Positions 30,154 through 42,250 of a stretch of DNA of 64,000 bases are shown here, piece after piece; the first letter of the stretch is position 1, and every line of letters begins with the position of its first letter. Both the position numbers and the translations under genes were made by a program. Source of the DNA: Codonopsis lanceolata (taxonomy: Eukaryota; Streptophyta; Magnoliopsida; Asterales; Campanulaceae). The DNA lies in assembly GCA_013146195.2 (NCBI GenBank), contig CM028377.1, forward strand, positions 103,383,547 through 103,447,546. Reading direction: 5' to 3'. The notes below the pieces were generated by a model, which worked only from the letters and a program-made list of their open reading frames with translations, searched no databases and was not told the DNA's origin.

Positions 30154-31341
30154 TGTTGATTCTTATGTTAAATTTATATCCGACAAGACATTACATTAGT
30201 TTTATACTTCTGGCTAATCGGGTCATGATCGACAAGCGTGGCAAATCGTATAGAACTTTGCCTGTATAGTTTTTATAGGACTTTTCGTTCAGCGGAAGAC
30301 CCTTTCTCAGCTTCACCTGAAGACCGCTCAAAGCTTAAGATCGGTAGAGACTCGTGTCCAATGATCTGCTTCAACGTGTCCTCTCCAGAAAGCTATCTGG
30401 ATTAATTCAAACTTATTCTTATATATTATTTGAATTAATCCAAGTCATTCCCTCGACATGTCAAGCCGAAAGCAACTTTCCGAAAAGCAGAAGACTTTTC
30501 GCCCCGAATAAAGGAAAGCAAGTAGACTGCCCCTACTTTTCGCTTTACATCTCTCTCGACACCAAATCGCCCACCTTTTGAAGATCTCGTAAATGATTAT
30601 CTTCTCTAGATAATCGAAGACGAAAATCTTGATCGACAAATTCCCCCATGCATTTAATGAATAGAGTCATGAAGTCTTCGCCCTTCCAACGATTCTTTTT
30701 GAAATGCACTCGCTATAAATACGCCATTGAAGATCGAAAGAGACAATCATGTAATCAATCGAACACTTAAAGAATTGCTGAAACTTCATAACTCCAAGTC
30801 TTTCACCTCGCATTCAATAGATCCTTAATCAGATCTAGAAGTCTCTGCTCATCAACATTTATTGCTTTATTCTTCTTGTTGTTAACTTCCATTAACTATA
30901 TTCGCACTAATTAAATATCTTGTATTTACGTATATTTAATTCCCTAGACCCAAACACAAGTCAATATTTTGTACACGATCCATTAGGGATATTCTTTGTA
31001 ATTGATCTAAGTGGAAAACATAAGGTTCGTGGTGGACGAGCACTCATTATAGTGTGAACCATCCCAAAATACTTGTGTTATTCCTTATTGTTTGTCTTTT
31101 ACTTGAACTACTTAGTTTCATTGTTTATATTATCCATTTCAAAGAGAACTTAAGTAATATGTGTCTAGGGTAGTCCTTATCTAAGCAGACTGAACAATTT
31201 TTCTGAAGGTCTTCCGCTACTTGATTCTTTTCATAGATTGCAAGTAACTTTCAAGGAACTTACTTAAAAGTTTTTAAAGTGTTAATAAGCTATTCAACCC
31301 CCCCTTCTAGCTTATTATTGTGCTCATTGGGACCCACATCA
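30154..31341 (+). mobile_element. copia 3' LTR (Sirevirus-like)
   Basis: A 1188-bp LTR beginning TGTTGATTCTTATG and ending GGGACCCACATCA. CTATAAATACGCC at about 30713 is a TATA box. The end block (AAGCTATTCAACCCCCCCTTC-type, then TTGTGCTCATTGGGACC) is characteristic of Sirevirus LTR tails. A 13-bp inverted repeat lies at 30399-30441. The following host bases are ACCAA; the 5' duplication cannot be tested because the 5' LTR is missing. Confidence 0.7.
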
Positions 31342-31985
31342 ACCAAACATTTCCTAAAAAAAGAGTAAATAGGACTAATTTATAGTAATAAGCCACCACA
31401 CATTAAGCCATTTTTAAAAAAAAATTCTCCCACACATGAGATTACAAAGATCCCTAACACACCACCTCCATATAGCTTAGAGATTGAAACTCAAAGTCAT
31501 CCTCCTCAATTATCAATTTAAACCACCTTAATAGTATCAAATTCAATTAATAGAAATCAAAATTATTCTTAAAAAAATTAACCCACCTAATTAAAGGTTT
31601 AATCATTTACCATGCAATTGACTAACACGCATTGATGAGAGCGCATTGATGAAGAGAGAATTAAAAAAAATATAAAGAGAGAGTGTGTGTGTGAGATTGG
31701 AAAAAGGGTTTTTAGAGGCATGATATGTGTCCGACGAGTTCAAAGCAGTCAAGGCCAAGAGTATTTGAAGTATCCGAGTCAGCTCTCCTAGCCATTGCTG
31801 TGGGAGAGAATTGTGTTGCGGAAAGAATTGCGTTACGCGGAGAATGCAGATGAGATAGAATTAACCGCAAAGAATAAAACTGTCGTCACACGCTTAAAGG
31901 AAAAAAAAAAGTAAATCATGACCGTAGGATCTCAGTAAAAAAATTAATCTAGCCAATAGTTAGCCCTAGTCAATGGCACGCGTAT
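31342..31985. other. AT-rich stretch without a recognised gene
   Basis: Homopurine and AT-rich non-coding DNA. A GTGTGTGTGTGAG block lies near 31683. Nothing else is seen. Confidence 0.3.
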
Positions 31986-32199
31986 AATCCTAGCTATTTT
32001 ATATTATAGATTTCTTTAACATGTGCGTTAAACGCACGTCAACTAAATCGTACATAAACAAAATAAAAATGATAAAAAATATTAAAGGATAAAATAAGAA
32101 GAATCGGTTTATTAACAATTACACATAAATATATCACTAATCATTATAGATTCTAAAAAAATTCCTTATGCACAACATTTGTTGTCTTATTAGTTGGTT

Positions 32200-32654
32200 T
32201 TTCATCTTCACCGCATATCAATATCTTCAAACCAAAATATTTTGTTACTCTAGAAACTCGACATATAACTGTCCATGGCTAAATACCGGTTTCTTCAAAG
32301 AGATCATGCAATTATTGACTTTGACATTTGTTAATTATCATTGCATATGATACCAGCAATGAAAATTGTATTATCTGGAACTTGAAAGGCAGTCTTATAT
32401 CGGATGAAGTTAATGACAATCTTGTGATAAAAACCTTTTTCTCCAATATTTCTTCCTGTCAAAAAAATTGTTTCAACAATATGATCCCCAAGATTTATGA
32501 TGATTAGTGTTGTTCCATTGCACAACCATGCATCATTATCAATGTTTCTCAATAGTATTACTGGAACATCAATTTTAAGTATCAATTCATGGCCTGACAA
32601 CCCCGAACACTTTATACTATTTAAAAACTCTGTAGAATGAATGTATTCGAACAA
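32200..32654 (-). pseudogene. PIF1-type helicase C-terminal remnant of Helitron RepHel, copy 1
   Basis: The minus strand reads LKIDVPVILLRNIDND, then WLCNGTTLIIINLGDHIVE, then IGEKGFYHKIVINF, matching the last helicase domain of plant RepHel proteins (usually VMLLRNIDxxxGLCNGTRL). Further on, HGQLYVEF lies where the helicase motif HGQLYVALSRV is expected, at about 32245-32270. Stops and a frameshift inactivate it. Confidence 0.8.
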
Positions 32655-32799
32655 ATTTGAATTTTTCCCTCTGCAAATAAAATATGAACTTAAATAAGTT
32701 ATTCATTTTGAATGATTACTTTTATTAAATTATATTTCAATTTTATGAATAAAGAAATTTCTGATAAGAAAATAATCTAAAATCAAAATAACAAAATTA

Positions 32800-33570
32800 T
32801 TTTTACCGTTAACTATTATTTGTGTTTCAAATTATTTTGATTTTACTAACTTCCATTATATTTTTGTTTTATTGACTTCGTAACTATTATTTTTGTTTTA
32901 TTTTTAAGAATTAGTTTTACGAAAAAATTTTGTTCGTAAATTATTTTTATTATTTTGCTAATCTCGTTTAAATTATTTTGTTTTATTTACTCAGAATTAT
33001 TATTTTGTTCTATCAACTATTTTTATTTTACTAACGTATTTTTGTTTTACATAACTATTTTTAAGATTTTTTAAAACTTTTGTTCCATAAATTATTTTTA
33101 TAATTTTACTAACCTCGCTTAAAATATATTTGTTTTATTGACTCAAGAACTATTATTTTGTTCCATAAAATATTTTTATTTTACTAATGTATTTTTTACA
33201 TAGCTATTTTTAAGAATTTGTTTTAAAATTTTGTTCCGTAAATTATTTTTATTATTTTAGTAACCTCAGTTCAAATTGTTTTTTTATTGGCTTCATAACT
33301 ATTAATTTTGTTTCATCAAATATTTTTATTTTACTAACGTATTTTGTTTTACATATATATTTTTAAGAATTTGTTTCAAACTTTTGTTCCGTAAATTATT
33401 TTATTTTACTAACCTCATAAATTAGATTATTTTTGTTTTGTTGAATTTGTAGCTTTTATTTTTATAGTGGTTTGTTCCATAAATTATTTTTATTTTACTA
33501 ACCTCTTATATTTTTGTTTTCTTGACTCTAAAACTATTATTTTTGTTTTAGTTACTATTTTTTATGTTTA
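32800..33570 (-). repeat. tandem ~150-bp AT-rich repeats in Helitron copy 1
   Basis: At least five units sharing TATTTTTGTTTTA, AAATTATTTTTATTATTTTA and CTAACCTC blocks. They correspond to 58353-59060 in the inverted copy. Confidence 0.8.
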
Positions 33571-33757
33571 AAGAAAGAAAAATATTTAAAAATAATTAAA
33601 AGAGAGAGATGATGTTGATGAGAGAGAAAATAGGTAGACGAAGAGAGAAAGAGAACTATAAACCAGAGAAAATGGAAGATAGAGAGAGAAAAGAATGAAT
33701 GATAACTCAAAAGTCAATAATTCAAAAGTGAGATTGAAGGATAAATCTACCATTGTC

Positions 33758-33758
<1 letters not shown>

Positions 33759-33806
<48 letters not shown>
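33759..33806. repeat. (TA)n microsatellite at the inner edge of Helitron copy 1
   Basis: About 23 TA units followed by (AC)n. The equivalent array lies at 58119-58165 at the matching edge of copy 2. Confidence 0.95.
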
Positions 33807-33815
<9 letters not shown>

Positions 33816-33869
33816 CATATATATAAATTAGTAGGTTGAGATATCTCATTGAAAATCATGCTAGTAAAT

Positions 33870-34055
33870 TAAGTAGGCAAAATGACCCAAAAATGACTTT
33901 CTCCTAAAAAATTGGAAACTACTATGCATTATTTATTTCTTGTTAACTAGATTAAAAACAAAAACAAAAAAAAAAAGATTCAAAAGTAATAAAATAACAC
34001 TTTCAAAAATAATGATACTTTCAGTAACTCATTATAAATAGGAAAAATTATTTTT
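33870..34055. other. flank inversely similar to 36538-36660
   Basis: CACTTTCAAAAAT and ATAGGAAAAATTAT here find reverse-complement matches on the far side of the 34056-36537 element. This could be an older palindromic MITE split by that element, whose outer end at 36650 reads GGAGTGAGTA. Confidence 0.35.
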
Positions 34056-34539
34056 TTTGACCATCGTATTATTCGTAGACAACAGATTTGACCAACCATT
34101 TTACAAGATCCTAAATAGAACAATGTATCTTGAATTGAGATTGATCCCTCATGTTAATATCCCATCCAATTCTGTTATAGAGCTATTGATGTAGATTAAC
34201 AGAAGTATTTAATAAGGGGTAATTTTATCCATCTTTATTGAAAATATAAAAACAAAAGTATAAAAAGAAAATAATAATGTGTCATCTTCTCCGACCGTCC
34301 GTCAACCCCCACTAACATAGTTAAACCCACCACCACCGAATTTACCAAACAAAGAAGAGGTTACTTTTTCCTAGGCGTGGATGGCTAAAGATGAGAAAGA
34401 GGGGGAGAGATCTGGACCTACAGACTGTAGCTTGAGGTTAGAGCAAGATGAGAGAAGGGACAGAGATTAGGCGCATCACACAGAAAGAGAGTTAGAAAGA
34501 TGGCAGCACAACCATCTCTAGTGAGTAAGTACAAATAGT

Positions 34540-34996
34540 TAATATGTAACTCCATGGATGGATCTGTAACCGAATGACATAGAAGAAGAAAAGGAAGGGG
34601 GACCTACTTGGGAGAGCCAGGCGGTGAGAATGCTATGACAGAGGGAGGTAGAGATGACTTTGATACGTTACCGAAGATGAAGAGATTGCTGAAATTTGCA
34701 GAATGATGAAGGTTGCTGTTAGAAGGGAGAGGGATTACCAGATATGAAGAGATGGCGACACAACCATCTATGGTCAGTAGGAACAAACAGTTAATTATAT
34801 GTAACTTCATGGATGGATATGTAACCGAATGATGAAGAAGAAGAAAAGGAAGGGGAGGGGGCGTACTTGAGAGAGCCAGTCGGTGAGATCGCTGCGACAG
34901 AGGGAGGTAGAGATGACCTTGATACGTTACCGGAGATGAAGAGATTGCCGAAATTTGCTGAATAATGAAGGTTGCGGTTGGAGGGGAGAGGGATTA
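34540..34996. repeat. tandem GA-rich repeat, ~255-bp unit, inside the TIR element
   Basis: Two main copies (about 34550-34745 and 34810-34996) share ATGGATGGAT, GTAACCGAATGA, GACAGAGGGAGGTAGAGATGA and GATACGTTACC. The second copy continues at 36242 after the solo LTR with GATTACCGGAGATAAAGAGA. Confidence 0.8.
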
Positions 34997-36241
34997 TGAT
35001 ACGAACGCGGAAGCTTGAATCACAAAATCTGCCCAACAATTTTGGACAGCCCTATGGCTGAACCAACAGTCCCGAAACAGCCCGAAATCAACCACAAAAC
35101 TGCTCCAAAAGTCCTTCTAAGAACTCTCAATAACAGCCCAAAAATCTAACCTTGTTTATAGAATTAATACAAGGAATAATCTGCCCAACTCTTCAACAAA
35201 AACCCATGAATTCACTGCCCAACTTCACTCACCAACCAGCCCTAAGCAGTCCACGTTTTTTATGGTCAAGCTGTCCCAAAACAGTGTTAGAAATAGTTTA
35301 TGAACTGCCCAATATTGGTTTGAAAACCCTCACACCTGAATGGAAGACCTTGGCCGAAATTACCAAGAAAAAACCCAAAACAGTCCCACGCCTTTTGAAC
35401 ACTTGGCTGCCACGAAATAAAAGAAAATAAAAATGATAGAAACGGGCTCACCGGCTAGGCTTCACTCACCTAACGTAAAGAATCCCGACAATCAATTCCC
35501 TCTTGGCTTCACTCACCTTGAGAAGAATACATCGGTTTGAAAAGAACAACTTTGTTCTTGAAAGAATCACTTCTTTTCTCTTAAAACCAAATCTGCTTTA
35601 TTTCATGAATTAAAGTGCCTTATAAAGGCTTACAAAAACATCCTAATTCTATAAGGAAAGTAAAACAACTTCTAAGTCCTTAAGGGACTCTAATTAACAA
35701 TTAAAATAGGAAACTACCTAACTTAAATCCTAGTCCTTAAAGGACCTATTCCCAAAAACGGGATTTCCTTTAATTACCTAATAAGAGACTTCCTAACCAA
35801 CTAAAACAATAAAAGGAAACTAATCTATTTAGGAAATAAAATAACTAATAACTAATAACTAATGGCAGATTTGACTCCTAATCCAACATTCCTTGTGAAG
35901 ATAGAACTCATGGTGGGCGTCCCCCTTTCCAAGAAACTAGGCCGCTCCTTCCTTGCATGTTGTGCAGTGCAAGGCTCCATTGATCCATGTCATCTTTCCA
36001 CTTGTCCACTCGAGCCCAAGCTCTATCTCCCTTGTAGTCGTGCCCTAAGCCCGTGAACCACTTCCACCTTGAATGCGGCTTGAACCGTTTTGACATGCCC
36101 ACGGTCTTTTGGCCCTTTAATCCTCTTGTAACTCTTAATCCCCCTTCATCCCAAGGCTGCCATGTCTTCCATTTACCATGCCCATGCATTTCTTCATAGT
36201 CTCCTAGGTTGATGATGTCTTGACCCCATGCTCCCACATCA
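34997..36241 (-). mobile_element. solo LTR with perfect 5-bp target duplication
   Basis: A 1245-bp sequence beginning TGATACGAACG and ending CTCCCACATCA, flanked on both sides by GATTA (34992-34996 and 36242-36246). It interrupts a tandem-repeat copy whose flanks rejoin when it is removed. No internal region is present, so the internal part was lost by recombination between LTRs. The minus orientation is inferred from an end reading GTTCGTATCA on that strand, as in many gypsy LTRs upstream of a tRNA-Met site. The open frames inside are not genes. Confidence 0.85.
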
Positions 36242-36713
36242 GATTACCGGAGATAAAGAGATGGCGGCACAACCAAAGCTTGGATTTGAGACAAAGATCG
36301 ACAGGAAGAGAGAAAAATAATTGTGGCTGATATATAGAACATAAGGTTTATGGTAAGGAAAAAATTACCCTTCATTAAATACCTCTGTTAGTCCATATCA
36401 ATAGCTCTGTTACAAAATTGAATGAGATTTTAACGGCAAGGACCACATCAGATCTAATTACTGAGTATATTGATCTATTTTAGGATATTATAAAATGGTT
36501 GGTCAAATCGGTTACCTGCGAATAGCACGATGGTCAAAAATATAATTTTTCCCTTATAAATAATAAAATGACACTTTTATGCTTTAATTTTTGAAAGTGA
36601 ACTTTTTAAGGGAAACAACCAAAAATAGAATAGTGGACTATTTGCCTAGACCGGAGTGAGTAAATATTAAATATATAATCGTGTAATTTTATCATAACAA
36701 AGCTACGTTGTAT

Positions 36714-37290
36714 GAGCATCCACAACGGTCACTCCCCCAACTACTCTTCTAACACCTTCTGTTCCATTTACATTTTTTCAACACTCCAAAAACAATCTAC
36801 TCCAATAAGCACTTTCAATACAACTTTCTAAAATCATCAAATTTCAAATAACAACCCCACCCAAGAGTATTACCAATGCTAATGTAAATGTGAAAATAAA
36901 TTAGGTACTACATAAGGTTTATACATTTTTTGAAAAAAAAAAAGTTTCTTCAATACAGTTGTGGATATAACGTCAATGTATTAACCAATTTTTTCACATT
37001 GTGAATAACGGTGTCAATATTTCACATTCTACTTGAGAGTGTGAATACATCTGATTCAACATTTTTTCTTGTTTAAAACCTTTTCTATTGGTTGTTTTTT
37101 TTCTTTTTCTTCAAATTTCATTTTAGTAGTGAGACGCATTTCACATAAAATCAAATCCAAATTTGCATTGAAGAGCTTTATTTTAATTGAATGTGAATGA
37201 AGAGAAAAAAAAATTATCACATATGATTGAAGGTGTTAATTATTCACAGCCTATGATGAAAATACATGGTTGCATTGGTGATGCTCTAAC
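36714..37290. mobile_element. MITE with GAGCATC termini
   Basis: Left end GAGCATCCACAACGG. Reverse complement of the right end GAGCATCACCAATGC. AT-rich and non-coding, about 575 bp. The termini are similar to those of the MITE-like stretch at 5596. Confidence 0.55.
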
Positions 37291-38569
37291 AACAAATATA
37301 TTTTTCCACCACAATTGGAACAAAATAGTTAATATTTTAGTAATTTCAATTAACTTTCTAAAATATATGCCAATCAAGGGAATTTACTTTTTAAAATTTA
37401 TATTTTAGTAATTTTATTTCCACACCACAATTGAAATAAATGTTACTATTCAAGGTAAAATAACTCTTCAAATTAGAAGAGTGGTTTACTTGGTTTTGGA
37501 GATAGAGAGTTGGTTTGGGCTCCCATTGTGGGCTTAATTGGAGCTAAAAAAACTCTAAAATGAGTTTTATAGAGTTTGTAGTTGGAATTCTTGATAAATT
37601 TAGTAGATATTCGATTGGGTTCTTCTTGGATATGAGACTCAAAGTTGGATTGATTGTATTTACTATTTAACAAAGTGAAGAAGAAAATAACAGGAGGTGT
37701 GGCCAAGCTAGCAAAATGAGAGAGGGAAGAAAGAAACAAGCTAAAGTTAGAGATGAAGATGAAATGGAGTCTATCGGCTCATGAACTCCACAACCAATTG
37801 GTCGAGCAGTAATGATATCAATGGTGTCGGCGGTGTTCAAATCGGCGTGTCAATTTGAACACCTTCGACAACACAATTCGGGTTCAATTTCGCATCCCTT
37901 TCCGATTCCTTGAATGAACACACACATGAGCTAGGGCTCGAGTTTGGGGTTGAGATTATGAAGATAAAAAACTCGATCTGCTTTCAACTGCTGCAACTCC
38001 GCTCTTTGTTATCCACTCCTGCTCCTCCGCCACCTGCCTCCACTAGGGGTGTCAATTCGAGCCACCAAATCACCAAGTCGAGTCGAACCAAGTCGAACCG
38101 AATGATTCAGTTTGGTTTCGTGACATATATGGTTTGGTTTGGTTTGTATTTTTGCAAAACCGAGTGGTTCAGTTCGGCTCATGGTTAGACCTTTCGAGTC
38201 AAGTCAAATCGAACCGAACCGAACCAAACCATTTCGAGCCGAACCACCAAGTCGAATCATGGAGCTGAATCATCAAGCTAAGCCACCAAACTAGCAATCT
38301 TTTAGAATTTTGACCTATAGACTCTTAAGCTTGCTCGTCCTCTCCGGTCTCCTCTACTTTCTCGTCCTCTTCTAATCTTCTTGTGTGGAGCCCTTTCAAA
38401 GCACATTTTCATTCTAGTATTTTAAAATTTACATACATGTTTTAGCTTGACAACAAGTACTTTTATTATATTTTTTGGATTCAATATATTGACTATTAAG
38501 TGTTTCATGAGTTCATGTGTGAATCCTTTTATTCCAAAGTTGTTTTATTTAAATTTTGGAGATTCTATG
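37291..38569. other. no gene; contains GAACC-type low-complexity repeat
   Basis: 38040-38290 begins GGGGTGTCAATTCGAGCC and contains many GAACC, GTCGAACC and TTTGGTTTGG motifs on both strands, a low-complexity pattern seen in plant transposon ends. The remainder is AT-rich with no recognised domain. Confidence 0.4.
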
Positions 38570-39484
38570 TGTAGTAGGGATTATGCCACGTCACTCTAGG
38601 TGATTGCCACGTAATTACCTAGTTTCCCCGAACTAAGACCTATTGTACGAGAACGTACTAGGCTCCGGGAAATAGCCTAAAGGGGGGGCCGAGGTCGAGT
38701 GCTTTTAGCCTAAGAGTAATGATGCCCAGACCTCTATGGCCGCACCCCGGCTTTATTAATGGTCTCCACGAGCAACCGCCGAGGGTCAAAACGCCCATCG
38801 ATGACATCTTGCTCGACCCTACGAGAATCGAGTTGGCCCTAGAGCCCCGATCTCTCGAATATTAGGGTTCCAAGGAACTAACTCTACGCCTAAGGTAGGG
38901 GCAACAACTTACCGCTAGCACTTACATCCGTCAAGGATGACCCGGCTTAGGGCACTACCGGTGATTTACTCTAAGTGCAACGGCAAGTCTAGGGTCCATG
39001 AACCCTTACAAGACTGAGCCGGTTTTTGGGAACCTCGGGGTTATTGGTTTGGTGGCTGAAGTCAAGAGAAAGTCGCACCCGTTGTACGCATGCGATACCA
39101 CGCACGCAAGCGACGCGTGTGTGACCTGATCACTAAGAGAGAAAGAGCTGATTGTGGTCCCCACTTATGGGACACTTGTCTTATGATCATTGCATGATCA
39201 ATAGGATGATGACACCTAGCTGGGAATATTCCATGTGTCATCCTACATTCACTATAAATAGAGGTGAAAACCTCATTTTCAAGGATCGATAATCATTTGA
39301 TTGAGAACCTAGTGAGTACTAGAGAGAGAACTCTCTCGACATCGCCTTTGCCCTCTTTCTCTTTGTTTGATCGCCTTGGCTTCCACCCCGATCCTACACT
39401 CTTTGAGGTTCTTTGATAGCAACGTGTCACGCCTAACTCTTTACCCAGTACACATCACACCCTCCGGGACACTCACATTCTACA
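38570..39484 (+). repeat. 5' LTR of the Tat element
   Basis: 915 bp, from TGTAGTAGGGATTATGCC to CACATTCTACA. A TATAAATA box lies at about 39252. Substitutions against the 3' LTR are few, but short indels are many. Confidence 0.9.
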
Positions 39485-39508
39485 TTTGGCGACTCTGCTG
39501 GGGAGGTA
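39485..39508 (+). other. primer-binding site of the Tat element
   Basis: TTTGGCGACTCTGCTGGGGA directly follows the 5' LTR. Similar TGGCGACTCxxCTGGGGA sites in Tat/Ogre elements are thought to pair with a tRNA-Arg. Confidence 0.7.
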
Positions 39509-39520
39509 TTCACGTTGAGT

Positions 39521-41554
39521 CATGCCTCCGAAGAGAACCAACAGACGGCGAGTCGACCGAAACAATGACAATGTTGACGGTTAGTTCTCGGATGAGACGA
39601 TGCCACCGCTCCTTGAGGCTATGGTGGCGGGGGAAAATGAGGCTCCGCCGAAGGATCCAGTAATCATCTCTCAGGCGTACCTCACTCAGCTTCTTCAGAA
39701 TTACTCAGCCATGGTATCTCAGCTCGCAGCTGGGCCGGCAGCTCCTGGAGCCTCAGGTTCGGGAACCATGACCAATAACAATATTCCGCCTGTGGCACCT
39801 AACCCTACCACCACTCCTATCCCTCCGCTGCCAACCACATATTACCTCAGCCTGCTAGTGTAGTTGAGCCAACTAATGGGCATGTAGGCAGTGCTGCACC
39901 ATCTCAGGCTACCCTCCCTACTCTTCAGGTTCAGGCCCAGGCAACCCCAGTAGCAACCCAAGCTCAGGTAGCACCTCCTCTTGGGACGGGGACCGTAACC
40001 TTGGATCAAGTTAAACAATTGCTGGAATCTCGTGGCTCGGCCGCCACCGAGGAGGATTACTGACCTCCATATCCCTTAGTCATTCGTCAAGCACCTTATC
40101 CGGAGAATTATGTCTCTCCTACTTTTCGCCAGTATGGGGGTCGTGATGGAAACCCACGGGAGCATGTTCAGAGATTTCTAGAGGAGCTTGAGCCATACAC
40201 TATGCTTGATAGCTTGTGTTTGAGGGAGTTTCCCAAGTCCCTAAGCGATCAGGCTTATAGTTGGTATTACCGCCTTGACAAGAGTAACATCTACGAATGG
40301 GAGACGATGTCCAAGCTGTTCTTGTCCAAGTTTTTCCACACTGATGAGAAGATTACTATCTTCCAATTGACAAGAGAAGGACAGCGTGCAAATGAGACAC
40401 CACTAGACTATGTGAAGCGTTTCAAGAACAAATCATTGGCATTGCATGATCCTCCTAAGGAGCACGTTCTGGTGAAGTATTGTTTGGAGAAAATGGCTTA
40501 CGAATATAGGCGCTTGCTTATTAATCTGGATATCCCCACTTTTCAAAGGTTGGGAGAGGCGGCCGGCAATTTGATCTTGCCAGGAGAAACACAGAACAGT
40601 CTTATAGAATGGAAGCCGAGTCCGGGTCCTCAACATGTTACTCGAGGCTATAAGGATAACCGAGGCAACATGTATAATCAAAGGGGACCAGCCGCTAATG
40701 TTGCTCAGCCAAGGAATGATAGGCGAGATTCTAAGCATGATGGGGGTAGGAATGTTCGATCGAAGTATGATAATTCGACGAAGTACGAGGCGCCAGACTA
40801 CCCTTGCGGGATGACTGAGGTTATGGATACTCTGAATAACTGGATCCAACATGGGGATATTATCTTACCGCCTACGCGGCGTGAACCAACTCAGGAGGAT
40901 ATGGATCACCCGAGGTATTGTCACTATCATCGACGGGTGGGTCATCCAACCAAAAATTGTTTTAATCTGAAAAATATATTTCAGAAGGAGATTGAGGAGG
41001 GTCGGTTGGAAGTCCGACCGAGGAATGTTCATGACAATCCCTTGCCGGATCACCCTGCGCAGGATAAAGGGAAGCAAGTTAATATGGCGGCAGCTTATGA
41101 AGAAGACTTCGATGATGATGAGTGTTGGCGCCATAAGAGGCGGGGAGGTAGAGCCTCGGTTTACATGGTTGGAGGGGTATCCGACCTGGATGAGTACTTG
41201 CCTTCTCACTCTGAGGAGGCTTTCACAGCAACCCTCCCTCCTACTCTGGATTTTATGGCAGAAAAACTTAAGGATTCCCCTAAGTTCAAGTGGTTGTATG
41301 ATCAGTTAGAGTTTACAACAGAGGCTAGGCATGCTGCTACAAAAGCCCTTATTGAAGTGGCTCAGAAGTATAATCAACCTTGCATGAAGGATAAGGGCAC
41401 GGTTAGGAAGGCGGTTCGGGAGCTCACAAACACTGTTACTTTCTCGGATGCAGATAAGAGAGTTCCTTATCCCCACAATAGGCCTCTTTATGTAACAGCT
41501 TATGTTAATGGGGTTGAGTTCAAACGGGCTCTTTTAGACAATGGCTCTTGCTAA
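39521..41554 (+). pseudogene. Tat gag, with start of protease
   Basis: ATG at 39521 opens MPPKRTNRRRVDRNNDN, then a stop within 25 codons and a re-entry at 39600. The main open part, 40202-41554 (450 codons), holds the capsid (LREFPKSLSDQAYSWYYRL, FKNKSLALHDPP), a histidine/cysteine knuckle-like YCHYHRRVGHPTKNC at about 40915-40960, and a linker. The frame ends at the protease motif ALLDNGSC, one frameshift short of the rest of the protease. It would assemble the retroelement particle in the cytoplasm if intact. Confidence 0.8.
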
Positions 41555-42172
41555 TATCATGCCACTTTCTACCTTCCGTAAGACCGGCCTTGGGATGTAC
41601 ACTTGCAAGGCGCCTATTAGCATTACCGCTTTGGGGCAGATTCAAGGAGAACCCTGGGTTCTGTTCTAGTGGCATTGGATATAGGGGGCGTGCGGAGTAG
41701 GGCGACGTTTCATGTAATTGAGGCCAACCCTTCATATCATCTTTTGATAGGGCGGGCTTGGATGCACCCTAATGGGATCGTGCCGTCCACTCTCCATCAA
41801 TGTGCCAAGGGTGTTCCTAATGGCAAGTTGGTGATTATTGAGCCTTCTCCAGCACCATTTGCCAGAAACGAAGCTCATTATATTGACGCAGCTTACTACA
41901 CCAACCTCAGTGATGCTCCATTCCAACCTAGCCAATTAGACTACCACCCTATTCCACTGCCTGGTCCGCCACCCACTTTACCTAGCAAGCCATGCAAAAG
42001 GCTGCCAATAATCGTGGAGGTGACAGATTCTTCACCGGGCCCGTGTCCTAAACAGCAACATACCCCGGCCAAGAGAAAGTTCGAGCAACCTTCTGCCACT
42101 TTCGGTAAGAGTACACGAATTGTTCTTCCTAATGGCCAGGTTAAGTACCGTTGTGGTGGCACCAGCTTATGA
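41490..42172 (+). pseudogene. Tat aspartic protease and linker, frame-broken
   Basis: The active-site motif LLDNGS at 41530-41550 is followed, in a new frame from 41669, by ATFHVIEANPSYHLLIGRAW, the conserved flap-to-C-terminal part of Tat proteases. A variable linker follows. Confidence 0.75.
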
Positions 42173-42250
42173 CGGGGTGCAGGGGCATCATTCTATCCCG
42201 AGGATGATGACCCCGGTCCAGAATGTTGTATTGTTGACAAGTCTGGGGAA

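Larger units (their letters stand above)
31986..33806 (-). mobile_element. Helitron 3' part, copy 1 (minus orientation)
   Basis: Read on the minus strand: (TA)n, an array of ~150-bp AT-rich repeats, a PIF1-type helicase C-terminal remnant, and a terminus with the palindrome GTGCGTTTAACGCAC near 32030 followed by a CTAG-like end near 31995. A short GC hairpin close to a CTRR end is the Helitron 3' signature. The 5' end (TC) and Rep domain are not seen. It pairs with the inverted copy at 58119-59806. Confidence 0.65.
34056..36537. mobile_element. long-TIR (about 190 bp) DNA element, MULE-like
   Basis: The left terminus (TTTTTGACCATCGTATTATTC at 34053 onward) and the reverse complement of the right terminus (TTTTTGACCATCGTGCTATTC) match. 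The match continues for about 190 bp through GATTTGACCAACCATTTTA, AGAGCTATTGATAT and AATAAGGGGTAATTTT/AATGAAGGGTAATTTT. The interior has GA-rich tandem repeats and no transposase. TIR length suggests a Mutator-like element, but a 9-bp duplication is not convincing (AAATTATTT versus TATAATTTT). Confidence 0.65.

Noticed and set aside
33586..33849. Minus-strand membrane-like protein
   Set aside because: The Tyr-Ile run is translation of a (TA)n tract next to AT-rich repeats.
35862..36237. Short genes on both strands
   Set aside because: They are within the solo LTR, which does not code for protein.
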